Shown here: positions 8,620 through 16,449 of the stretch, in pieces | Layout of the letters: each line of letters starts with the position of its first letter | How positions within the stretch are numbered: the stretch's first letter is position 1 | Assembly (NCBI GenBank): GCA_029339505.1 | Contig: JAQISU010000119.1 | Span: 2,346,001-2,410,000, forward strand | Source: Unio delphinus | Lineage: Eukaryota > Mollusca > Bivalvia > Unionida > Unionidae | DNA: 64,000 nucleotides | Direction: 5' to 3' | Made by a program: the position numbers and the translations under genes | Notes under the pieces: generated by a model | Databases searched by the model: none | Told to the model about the DNA's origin: nothing | Seen by the model: the letters and a program-made list of their open reading frames with translations, nothing else

Positions 8620-9111
8620 ATGAGCCAAGAATTTCAAAGACATCCTATTATTGAAAACTATGAAGCTTCTCGTGATGGTGTTATTAGACATTGTAAACAT
8701 AAGAAGTCAATTGGTGTTGTGAATAATCAAGGGTATTTGATATTTAAATTTAGAGGGAAAACTTATCTTAATCATCGTTTCATATATGAAGTGTTTAATG
8801 GATCAATCAAGGATGGGTTTGTTATTGATCATATTGATCGCATTAAGACTAATAATTATTTAAATAATTTAGAAGCCGTTACACAATGTGAAAACACTAA
8901 AAGAGGTAGTACTTGGAAATACTCGAAAAATGATAGATTCGTAAGATCGTTTAATACTGACAACACGGAGATAGTTTTTCAATCTTTGCAATCAGCTGGT
9001 AAGTATTTCGATATTTGCCCTCCCTCGGTACAAAAAGTAGCAGAGGGGGTTTATAAGACCGCTTTTTCAAAGCGTTTTAAAAACAGTATTCAATTTGTTT
9101 ATGTGAATTAG
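8620..9111 (+). CDS. HNH endonuclease, NUMOD4-HNH-NUMOD1 homing type
   Basis: 163 residues, open. Order of parts: a NUMOD4-like start (PIIENYEASRDGVIRHCK, 8-25), an HNH domain with LNHRFIYEVF and FVIDHIDRIKTNNYLNNL followed by CENTKRG (about 50-100), and a NUMOD1-like helix-turn-helix end (QSLQSAGKYFDICPPSVQKV, about 128-147). This is the organisation of phage and large-virus homing-type HNH nucleases. ATG is preceded by TATACAA. A decayed homologue sits at the same place in copy D (39992-40438). Confidence 0.85.
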   Translation: MSQEFQRHPIIENYEASRDGVIRHCKHKKSIGVVNNQGYLIFKFRGKTYLNHRFIYEVFNGSIKDGFVIDHIDRIKTNNYLNNLEAVTQCENTKRGSTWKYSKNDRFVRSFNTDNTEIVFQSLQSAGKYFDICPPSVQKVAEGVYKTAFSKRFKNSIQFVYVN

Positions 9112-9129
9112 CGGAGATAACTCCGCTAG
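9110..9129 (+). terminator. hairpin directly after the HNH stop codon
   Basis: AGCGGAG-ATAA-CTCCGCT forms a 7-bp stem overlapping the stop region of the HNH gene. It may be one of the element's many small palindromes rather than a terminator; a second stem-loop (CACCAA ... TTGGTG, 9150-9175) follows. Confidence 0.4.
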
Positions 9130-10001
9130 GTAACGCGCGTGTGATAAATCACCAATGACAGAGTTACCGTTGGTGAACGAGGAAGTAGTTTTTGATTGGT
9201 TAGTTTCGCTATTATGAAATCTGAACAACATATAATCAATTTCGTCTTTTTTCAAGTATTAACAGAACTGTTTTATATACACGTCGTATTTAATTCTTTT
9301 TTTTTAGTGTCTGTTTCAAGTATTATGTTTTATTTCAACGTTGTCAGTGATCGCTAACAAACACAACAAACAATTACAAGCACCACACCTCTCTATGTCA
9401 CTTCGTTGTAATGAGTAGTTAAATACAAATCCGTCTTTGTTATATTTGGGCGTTAGCTCGAAATTCAAGTACAAAACAAAACACGCTGTCACACGTGGTG
9501 TGAACGTTATTATTGACATTCAAACCAGGTTTCGATTTCAGGTTTGGTTTGGTACTTGAATGTAGAAATAGCCCGCGTCATCCATTGTCATTGAAATCAA
9601 TTCATTCATACCATTGTCATTGTTTGTCATTTAAATCAATTCATTCATTGTGTCTATTGTTGTACCGTCGTCATTCATTGCATTGTAAATACCATAATCG
9701 CCTATAATCTATTGTTATTTACCGTCCTATGTGTATATAACCGCCTACCACACTAGATAATGGGGTTATATATATGTGCCGTCGTATGTGTATAATACAA
9801 CCGCCTACCACACTAGATCAGGGGTTTGTAAGAGTGCTGTCGTCATCTATAATCATAATCACCTATAATCGCACTAAGCTTCTGGATATGCTAAGATGAT
9901 CAACACCTTAGCGTGTCCAGATTTCATTTTGGAAATCCTTTGGATTTTCACTCAAAAGAGTTTTCATTCAAACTATTCAACAAATATATTTTTTATATAA
10001 T
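9130..10001. other. 0.87-kb non-coding region of element A with conserved palindrome
   Basis: No credible gene. It holds the palindrome TCACACGTGGTGTGA (9489-9503), also present with similar flanks in copy D (40935-40947); two ~65-bp direct repeats around CCGCCTACCACACTAGAT (about 9735-9830); a 15-bp-arm stem-loop TCTGGATATGCTAAG / CTTAGCGTGTCCAGA (about 9881-9923); and a 6-3-6 palindrome (9933-9947). It separates the replication genes from the virion genes and is a candidate control or origin region. Confidence 0.5.
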
Positions 10002-10361
10002 ATGAATCTTGAAAATCTCAAATTGATTATTATTGAAATCAACAAGCTTAAAGATCAAAATGAAAAATTATGTTAAGGGTTAGATTGTGATCAAATTATA
10101 ACCGATTTCGAGGACATATTATTTGCAGAACAGACTGGAAAATACGTCCACGCTAAGAAATATTTTTTAATTAGGCATTTACAAAAACGTATACGTGAAA
10201 GTTTAGTTAATACCGAAGACGTTAATGTTTTTGTACCATTATGTAACATCGTAGAACGTGTACGTAAGCAATTAAGCTTAGATTATGAGCAAAGGAAGCT
10301 TATTAATTGTAAAGTGAGACAATTAAAAACGTTAATGGAGCAAGATGAGCCCCACGCGTAG
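10002..10361 (+). pseudogene. small conserved gene upstream of virion genes (one stop)
   Basis: ATG at 10002 is directly preceded by TTTTTTATATAAT. The frame runs to TAG at 10359 with one internal TAA (10074-10076), about 119 codons. The start region is helical (MNLENLKLIIIEINKLK) and the centre charged. Copy D has a homologue at the same position (41243, MNFENMKVIINEISNLK) which is frameshifted after about 35 codons. Conservation of position and N-terminal sequence supports a real gene of unknown function. Confidence 0.6.
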
Positions 10362-10581
10362 AGAGCCTCCTTTGTTGTATTGTATGACATGTATAATCAC
10401 TACCTGTGCAAACGAGGAAGTAAAATTGTGTGTGTGTGAATTAACAACAGGGAAGTATAACAAGTTGGTGTACAATTTAGTGATTTCTTTTTTACTTCAA
10501 ATTGCCTTGAAAATCGAAGATGGAAACTCTTTGAGTTTCACAATTGTCTTGCAATTTAACAATAGTGATACTCTTTCAATA

Positions 10582-11679
10582 ATGGTAGGACAATCATTGA
10601 CCACACCGAACACAAAAGAACGACTTAGCGCTCTTAATCAAATATTACCCCTTCGTGATCGTATACGCGAGAAACTTCAACAGCGGCAATTACTTCATAC
10701 TGATTTTACAAAGGATACACAACAACTCTTTAAGCCGATTGTTACTGCAACTACAGATGTGAAAACAGCAATTTCTAAACAAGAAAGCGCGCAGAAAGAG
10801 TCCTTTCTCCCTGTGTTAGAGAAAATAGCAAAACGAACTAAACAAACAAAAAAATCATTAAAAACACTTCCTGGTGATATAATAACTACTGCAAGACAAC
10901 AAGAAGAACAACAACGAGAACTTTAGGAAGATGTTGAACGATTAGGTGATATTGATATTTCCCCACCACCACCTGAACGAAAATTCGAAGAATTTCAAGA
11001 AGAATTTCAAGAAGAAACGGGAGATGTTTCAAAAGTGGACTATTCACCTGAAAATATATTTACAGTTGAGGCGTTAAATACAATCAGAAATATCCAAACA
11101 TACTCTGCATTTGCTAATTTTACCAAAGACAACTTTAAAAAGAAGAAAAGAGATAAGTATTTAATAGAGGAAACGTCTAAAGATTTTGTAAAAACTCTAG
11201 AGGTTTGGGCAAATAAGGTGTTTTTAGCAAAACGCAGGAAAAATAAAATCACAGGAGAAATAAGTCGTGATTATAATCAATTTCTAGCTATGGTAAGGGG
11301 AGTCACATCAGCACCACCAGTATACACAGCAGACCCAATCCCTGATGAAATACAAATAATGGCAGAGGCTGATTCTGAGAAAGGTGCAACTGGTACAAAT
11401 AAGAAATCCAAAAGATTTTCAAAAACAGGCAGTGGCTTAGTTGGTAAAAATCCTGTGGATTTACACTCTAGCGTAACATGTCCTGTTAATATTCTCGGTG
11501 ATATAGCACGATTAGAAGTACTCGTAGGAGGAAAACGAGCCGGGAATAACTCACTGGAAATAATCAATGAAGCAGCTGATATCTGTAGGAGGTTATTTCA
11601 AGGTGGTATCATGGATATTGCAACATATCGAGATTTCATTGAAGAGTTAGTGGAATATGATGGTCACCATAGTTACTAA
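10582..11679 (+). pseudogene. coiled-coil virion protein gene (one premature stop)
   Basis: Start chosen at the ATG at 10582 because copies C and D align from this point. Residues about 10-110 are coiled-coil (LPLRDRIREKLQQRQLL and following heptads), then a Gln/Glu-rich linker with a TAG at 10924-10926. The same frame continues to 11679 with a conserved helical region (PENIFTVEALNTIRNIQ) and a C-terminal block (VLVGGKRAGNNSLEIINEA, DICRRLFQGGIMDI). Homologues: 22103-21183 (C), 41874-42946 (D) and 63290 to the window end (E). It lies first in the structural cluster in all copies. The family is unrecognised; a capsid-associated role is inferred only from position. Confidence 0.65.
11448..11462. 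repeat. 15-bp mini-palindrome inside coding sequence
   Basis: AAATCC-TGT-GGATTT, a 6-bp stem with 3-nt loop, within the coiled-coil gene. Copies D and E carry different palindromes near the same point of the gene (42739-42752 and 63511-63525). Confidence 0.7.
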
Positions 11680-11716
11680 TGTCATCGCGATTAGATAAAT
11701 AGCAATTGAATAGAGA

Positions 11717-12040
11717 ATGATCATACACTACAACCATGATAAACCAACTAACGTCTACGTGGTAAACTCACGATTGCCAAAATACCGAGCATATTATGGA
11801 GATGGTCTCGGTAATACTATAATGGGATTATTTTCAAGAATGGCTCCAAAAGTGGCTCCGCTAGTAAAACAATTATCGATGAAAGCAATTGATGTTATCC
11901 GAGATAAGGGTATTAGCAAAATCGGAGATTTCGCTGGTGATCTTGCCACGAAGGCGTTTTCAGCCACAAAGGATAAACTAACAGCGCTAGTTCGACGGCG
12001 AAATTCGAAGAATTTCCAATCTAGATTTTCAAAGAAATGA
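11717..12040 (+). CDS. basic hydrophobic virion protein, N-terminal part
   Basis: 107 residues. A conserved start (MIIHYNHDKPTNVYVVNSRL) leads to YGDGLGNTIMGLFSRMAPKV and KQLSMKAIDVIRDKG, then a basic end LVRRRNSKNF. In copy C (20765-21154) one frame contains both this protein and the next (129 residues). In copy A the frame is lost at a 6-3-6 palindrome (12001-12015), so the next frame overlaps by 4 bp. Likely a core or minor virion component by position between coiled-coil and capsid genes; family not recognised. Confidence 0.65.
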   Translation: MIIHYNHDKPTNVYVVNSRLPKYRAYYGDGLGNTIMGLFSRMAPKVAPLVKQLSMKAIDVIRDKGISKIGDFAGDLATKAFSATKDKLTALVRRRNSKNFQSRFSKK

Positions 12041-12231
12041 CTTCACTGCCATCTACTGAGGTTATGCCTGCGCGGGTTAATAAAATAATAAATAACGCAG
12101 TAGATGAAAAACTACAGTCGTTGATTTCATCATCGTTGACTAACGCCCAAGATAACATAACAGCAAATATGAGAGCGGGAAATGGCCTTGGAAATTCAAA
12201 GAATTTCTACAAACGTCGAAGACTTCGATGA
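12037..12231 (+). CDS. C-terminal part of the basic virion protein, separate frame
   Basis: Overlaps the previous stop as ATGA. The segment STEVMPARVNKIINNAVDEKL matches the C-terminal part of the single copy-C gene (TATEVMPSNESKIINQA), so this is probably the second half of one gene split by a palindrome insertion rather than an independent gene. It ends in a basic tail RRRLR next to another palindrome (12192-12206). Confidence 0.55.
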   Translation: MTSLPSTEVMPARVNKIINNAVDEKLQSLISSSLTNAQDNITANMRAGNGLGNSKNFYKRRRLR

Positions 12232-12369
12232 AAATCATTGATTGGAAATTGCTGTGCAATTTTACCTTCGGATTTGTTTCATTGAAAATCTTTGAAATTA
12301 AAAATCGAGGATTTTCCAAGCAATTTACGATTTCACCTCCAATTTAGACCAACGGGTATATAATAAAAA

Positions 12370-13785
12370 ATGTTCAAACAGAACCCTGATAGTGCATTTG
12401 ACATGGACGCCCCAGTACTTAAAGATGATTCTGTACGTGATTATCAATTTTTTCCCTATCACGCAGTACAACCTGATCTTCGGGGGAGAATCGAACTTCA
12501 AGTTCATGATACCAATAAATACTTTTTACACGCTGAAGCCTTTATTGAAGTCGAAGGTGAACTCGTAACAGATGTTGCAGCTAATACACCATATGCAAAT
12601 GACCCAACTATCCGAGTTGGTTTTGTTAACAATGGCATCATGGCGTTATTTGAAAGTGCTAGATATCTCATTGATGGAAGAGAAATCGAATCTTTTGAAC
12701 GCGAGGTTGATATTTCTACGGGAATAATCGGGTTAGCAAGATATTCCGATGACTATACAAGATCAGCGGGTCCGTCTATGATGTTCGCGAAGGATATTAC
12801 TGATAACGCCGAACACATCCAGTATTCTAGAGTAAAAGCAACACGAGCTACTGCAGTTGATCCAGCACCAGCCGGATATACAATACCAGCTGCTGAATGT
12901 GATGTCATAAATAATATTACCAGTTACAACCTAGAGATTGCAACACGAGTAGCAACGTTACAGGGACAGCATCGACGGTTTTCATGCGCGATTCCGCTCC
13001 ATCACATAGTTGGATTTTGTAGAAACGTCAGAAAAGTTATCTATGGAGGAAAGCATACTATAGCGCTAACGAGAAAGGGTACTGATGATGCTGCAATCTG
13101 GCGCGGTGCTGGCGCTCCCGCTGGTAAAGTCGTTTTATCAAAACTAACACTGTGGATGCCAGTGTTGACTCCATCGTTGTCAACAGAACCTCGGTTACTA
13201 TCATTTATGGATCAAGGGGGGAGGATATTATTAAGTTGGTTGTCAACGTCCACAGATACCATGGATTCAAATATTGATGGTACACTTACATGGCATCTAG
13301 CATCAAAACAGGGTATTACAGCTCCACGTCACATATTTGTTGCGCTACAGAATACTGCGCGATTAAACGATCAAGAACGTTCCCACATGATATTTGATCA
13401 AATTGGGTGTAGTGAAGTCTCGCTGAGAATAAACGGACAGCAAGAACCATCAGAGGATATACAACTTAACTATGAAAACAATCATATTGCACGAGTTTAT
13501 CATCGGTTGCTGTCGTATATGGGACGCGATCAAAATGTCGATACTGGTCTACAAATATCACAGTTGGATTTTAGAAGTCTGTATCCGATTTATTACTTTT
13601 CGTTGAAACATCTCGACTCGATGAGACAGTCCGTCGTTGATATACACTTCCGAGCTCGTGTAACCCGTCCTGGTGGTATTGTTAATTATAGAGCAGTTGC
13701 TGTCATTCTCAGTGACAAATCAATGATACTCGAGGGTGTTGGTGGACGAATGAGACTGGTAGATGCACCAGTGGAAAATCTTTGA
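12370..13785 (+). CDS. major capsid protein candidate (F54H12.2-like)
   Basis: 471 residues, intact. ATG preceded by GGGTATATAATAAAAA. Repeated beta-strand-like blocks are conserved in copies C, D and E: FVNNGIMALFESARYLIDGR (about 90-110), FSCAIPLHHIVGFCRNVRKV (about 205-225), MIFDQIGCSEVSLRINGQQE and SQLDFRSLYPIYYFSL (about 395-410). It ends with AVILSDKSMILEGVGGRMR. Length and position next to protease and pX fit the double jelly-roll capsid protein of Polintons, and the sequence resembles the metazoan family labelled F54H12.2-like. The jelly-roll fold is inferred. The last codons (VENL) run into a palindromic AAAATCTTTGAAAATTC tract, unlike the VNM or ENM ends of D and E. Confidence 0.75.
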   Translation: MFKQNPDSAFDMDAPVLKDDSVRDYQFFPYHAVQPDLRGRIELQVHDTNKYFLHAEAFIEVEGELVTDVAANTPYANDPTIRVGFVNNGIMALFESARYLIDGREIESFEREVDISTGIIGLARYSDDYTRSAGPSMMFAKDITDNAEHIQYSRVKATRATAVDPAPAGYTIPAAECDVINNITSYNLEIATRVATLQGQHRRFSCAIPLHHIVGFCRNVRKVIYGGKHTIALTRKGTDDAAIWRGAGAPAGKVVLSKLTLWMPVLTPSLSTEPRLLSFMDQGGRILLSWLSTSTDTMDSNIDGTLTWHLASKQGITAPRHIFVALQNTARLNDQERSHMIFDQIGCSEVSLRINGQQEPSEDIQLNYENNHIARVYHRLLSYMGRDQNVDTGLQISQLDFRSLYPIYYFSLKHLDSMRQSVVDIHFRARVTRPGGIVNYRAVAVILSDKSMILEGVGGRMRLVDAPVENL

Positions 13786-13800
13786 AAATTCTACGAATTT
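13786..13800. repeat. 15-bp mini-palindrome after capsid stop
   Basis: AAATTC-TAC-GAATTT, 6-3-6, overlapping the capsid stop region; related tracts continue to about 13845. Confidence 0.6.
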
Positions 13801-13884
13801 TTGATTGAAAATTGCTTTGAAAATCTTCGATTTTTAATTTCACCATTGAATCGCTTGCGATTTAGAATCAATCTGTTTTGTATA

Positions 13885-14356
13885 ATGTCGTATAGTAATA
13901 TCAATGTCACGTTGACACCTGGTCAGCTAAAAAAAATTACAATCCAAATCAGCTAAGCAATGTGGAACCACAATAACGCTGAAACCTAATCAAATGAATG
14001 GCGGGAGAAATAAACTATCGCTGACGAAGACTCAGATTAATCATTTTAATAAAGCGTTTCAAGAAAAAAAGGGAGTTCAGGTTACTCTTTCTGCGAGCGC
14101 GATTAAAAACATGGAAAAGACTGGTGGTATATTCCCGTTGTTAGGGTTGATTCCAGGGTTGATTGCCGCAGCGGCCCCAGCGGTGGCTAAAGCTGCAGCG
14201 TTAGGAGCCGTTGGTACCGCGGCAGGAATGGCACTAAAGAAAGCAACTGGTGGATCCGTCCGCGCTGGTAAAAAAAAAGGAAAGGGTCTAAGACTACCAG
14301 GAACCCCGTATTCATGGTACAGCGGAAGCGGCCTGAGACTAGGACCGGTTTACTAA
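13885..14356 (+). pseudogene. pX/pVI-like hydrophobic virion protein (frameshift in A8 run)
   Basis: The true start is the ATG at 13885 (MSYS...VTLTPGQLKK), as in copies D and E. The frame is lost at an A-run near 13930-13938 and resumes in another frame to 14356. The resumed part has NHFNKAF, then a hydrophobic Ala/Gly-rich stretch (about 40 residues, GLIPGLIAAAAPAVAKAAAL) and a basic, Gly-rich tail ending SWYSGSGLRLGPVY. Adenovirus-type pVI/pX proteins and Polinton X proteins have this layout and may act on membranes or as protease cofactors; that role is inferred. Confidence 0.6.
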
Positions 14357-14376
14357 CTCGGGAATCAAGGATTCAT

Positions 14377-14786
14377 ATGTCCAATTTTGATTTAATTGAT
14401 GCCGCTAAAAAACTCGCGATTAAAACTTCAGAGGTGTTTTTATGAAAGATCAGTTACCGGCACAACCAAATCACGTTGAAACTGGTATTATTAATCTAGA
14501 TAACAGCGATGGACCTGGAACTCACTGGGTTACATATGCGATTGATCCACGTGGGATTATTTATTTTGACTCATATGGATTAGCGCCGCCGAAAGAATTT
14601 AACCGCTATGTAAGTAAATTAAAAATACCCCGTTGGTATTCCACGTTACCAACACAAACAATGCTTGACCCACCCATATGTGGCAATGAGGTATTAAACG
14701 TACTTGATGCTATTTCACGGGAATCAAAACCACCCCATGTAGTAGTAAATGAGTATACTAGCGGTCGTTGGATTGAAAATCTTTGA
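14377..14786 (+). pseudogene. adenain-like capsid maturation protease (N-terminal frameshift)
   Basis: Copies D and E start at the ATG equivalent to 14377 (MSNFDLIDAAKKL). In A one base is missing near 14430, so the intact part is 14442-14786 (114 residues). Catalytic residues in that part: His 28 (GTHWV), Asp 43 (YFDSYG), Cys 80 (PPICG), with Gln 72 before the cysteine, the order of family C5 cysteine proteases. The enzyme would cleave virion precursors during maturation. Homologues at 18578, 45294 and 61036. The C terminus (IENL) runs into a palindromic tract. Confidence 0.85.
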
Positions 14787-14790
14787 TTGG

Positions 14791-14805
14791 AAATCTTTTA
14801 GATTT
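14791..14805. repeat. 15-bp mini-palindrome between protease and fibre genes
   Basis: AAATCT-TTT-AGATTT, 6-3-6, immediately after the protease stop. Confidence 0.6.
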
Positions 14806-14825
14806 TAAACAGAGAAAGGATTTTT

Positions 14826-15008
14826 ATGATAACAATGATTGATATTTGGGGACGACCTTTATCAACGCTGAAGAAACCCGATACTGGTGGAGTTGAAACC
14901 CTTGATAAAATCAAGGGTGTTAAAAAACTAATCGAAGATGAAATAGCCGAAACGTTAAACCTAGCAAGTGTTGATGCTGGTGAAATAGTTATATTTCATT
15001 ATTGTTAA
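14826..15008 (+). pseudogene. N-terminal remnant of fibre-like gene
   Basis: 60 codons matching the N terminus of the fibre-like genes in D (45707) and E (61014): MIDIWGRPLSTLKKP, then EDEIAETLNLASVD. The frame stops at 15006 where homology jumps. Compared with copy D about 2-2.5 kb is missing here: the rest of the fibre gene, the membrane-protein gene and the N-terminal half of the spike gene. Confidence 0.7.
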
Positions 15009-15019
15009 TATCGCTTAAA

Positions 15020-15657
15020 TCCGGCTCTCTCACCATATATGAATTTATCAACGTTGTACAAACAAGTAACAAAATCATCAACGATATGGAAACATTTCAT
15101 GCACAAATTATTCAAGAAGCATTAATGAACGACGACCATAAAGAGTGATTTGCGGATGCATACAGAATCCGCGAAGAGGATATTCAAACATTTAAAATTC
15201 CTGGATATAACCCCGACGAATTAAAAATATATCTCAGTTATGCCATCGATATCGGGTTTAAGAAAATTCAGGATGAATGAAAAAAAAAACAACAACACCG
15301 GAAATAAAAACCCTGAAACACAATAATGATCCAGAAGGCGGTGGAAGACATATCGCTCCGAACAACGTAAATATATCCTCGGTGATATCATTAAATTTAG
15401 TATGTGATGTTATCGAAGGCAGCTATCAAATAAATCTTGAGCAATCAAATCAAGCTCAGCAGGGATATATTATATATTCATTTGCACCAACGGCTCCTCC
15501 AGGATTTCTAATTATTGAAGACCCAACTAATCCAGTCTATATGCGATGTCATAATAATTCTTTAACGAGAATTAATTTCAAACTCAGTGACCAATCTAAT
15601 AATCTAATTGATCTGCGAGGTGAAGTTTTGCAAATTAGTCTATTTGTGAAATCCTGA
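15020..15657 (+). pseudogene. C-terminal part of spike/penton-like protein gene
   Basis: Two frames join the homology with copy D's 47197-48610 gene. 15020-15270 encodes a helical segment (FINVVQTSNKIINDME ... FKIPGYNPDELK) with a TGA near 15148. 15277-15657 encodes a beta-rich end (ISSVISLNLVCDVIEGSYQI ... NFKLSDQSNN ... DLRGEVLQISLFVKS). Blocks like CDVIEGSYQ and DLRGE recur in Polinton-type virion proteins from animals. The N-terminal half is deleted in this copy. Confidence 0.65.
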
Positions 15658-15699
15658 AAGGATTTTCGAATTTCAACAATGATTTTCATCTTAAAAATA

Positions 15700-15917
15700 T
15701 TGTTAGCGCATAGCAGCAGAGGAGGGTGAACGCCAACGAAGTAGCAAAATCGTTGTAAAATTATTTTTTTCTTTTTTTTTTTTTTGCTTAATTATTAAAA
15801 AAATTAAGTAAGTATTTTTCAAGGAAGCCTCAGTTTACTAAATTGAGGCCTATTGAGAAACCTCAGTTTACTAAATATTTTGCCTGAAAAGTTGGTCTGT
15901 TCACCTCCTCTGCTGCT
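15700..15917. repeat. right terminal inverted repeat of element A
   Basis: Inverse match to 2030-2240, with the same bounding AGCAGCAGAGGAGG/CCTCCTCTGCTGCT, internal AGTAAACTGAGG direct repeats and a T-rich tract (about 15768-15785). The outer end (CTGCTGCT, 15910-15917) is followed by TTCCT. Confidence 0.9.
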
Positions 15918-15922
15918 TTCCT

Positions 15923-16316
15923 CTTCACTTTCGTTTCGTCTTCTTTTCTTGTCTTTGTGAACGTGTCGGGGTTCTTCCTTGGGGGATGGTATCTCTTCCT
16001 CCTCCTTCTCCTGTTCAAAATTCCTTTCCCCCTCCTCCTGCTCCTGTTGATTCTTAGGGCAGTTTGGAGACCAATGTCCTTTCTCTTTACAATGATAACA
16101 TGTATATTGACTTTTGTCTCTATTGGTACCTTTTTTGTTTTTGTCACGATCTAGACATTCTGTAGCCCAATGTCCTTTCTTCTTACAGATATAGCAAGTA
16201 TCTTGACTTTTATATCCAGAAAAGGGAGAACAGTCGGTAGGCTTATCTGAAGAAAACTTTCGTATGACCCCACGTAAAGCTCTGATGAGAAGTTCAACTT
16301 GTGTAGGTTCTTCCAT
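15923..16316 (-). pseudogene. two-zinc-knuckle CCHC protein of element B, split by element A
   Basis: ATG at 16316, 55 bp downstream of a minus-strand TATA box (16371-16380). Two CX2CX4HX4C knuckles: CYICKKKGHWATEC and CYHCKEKGHWSPNC, followed by an acidic then basic Glu/Lys-rich region. The frame runs into the right terminal repeat of A at 15917. On the far side of A (2024 downwards to a stop near 1860) an open frame in register continues the Glu/Lys-rich character, so A interrupted the gene. Knuckles of this type bind single-stranded nucleic acid in retroviral Gag; here the neighbour is a DNA polymerase, so a replication or packaging role is possible but unproven. Confidence 0.75.
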
Positions 16317-16370
16317 CGTTCTGGTCAGTGTGAGAATAAAATGAATACTGATAGGTTAGACACTGACCCT

Positions 16371-16449
16371 TTATATATGCATGGACCGGACATGAATATA
16401 TAGGGGTTATGGTCTTTAAAATGTAGTCATTTGACTTTTTGCAGACAAG
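16371..16449. promoter_or_regulatory. divergent TATA promoters of CCHC and polymerase genes in B
   Basis: A minus-strand TATATAAAGG (16371-16380) and a plus-strand ATATATAGGGG (about 16394-16404) lie about 15 bp apart, serving the CCHC gene and the 16450 gene with leaders of about 45-55 nt. Same architecture as the divergent pair at 855-1000. Confidence 0.55.

Larger units (their letters stand above)
2025..15922 (+). mobile_element. element A: complete Polinton-like (PolB-helicase) element
   Basis: The element proper spans 2030-15917 (13,888 bp), bounded by ~211-218-bp terminal inverted repeats beginning AGCAGCAGAGGAGG and flanked on both sides by TTCCT (2025-2029 and 15918-15922), a candidate 5-bp target duplication; Polintons usually make 6 bp. 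It carries ATPase, integrase, PolB, protease and capsid genes, the diagnostic Polinton set. Orientation is set so that the capsid genes read plus. It sits inside the CCHC gene of element B. Several genes have stops or frameshifts, but ATPase, HNH and capsid are open. Confidence 0.9.

Noticed and set aside
15863..16154. Frames overlapping the CCHC gene on both strands
   Set aside because: Shadows of the zinc-knuckle frame, which has two complete CCHC motifs and a TATA promoter.
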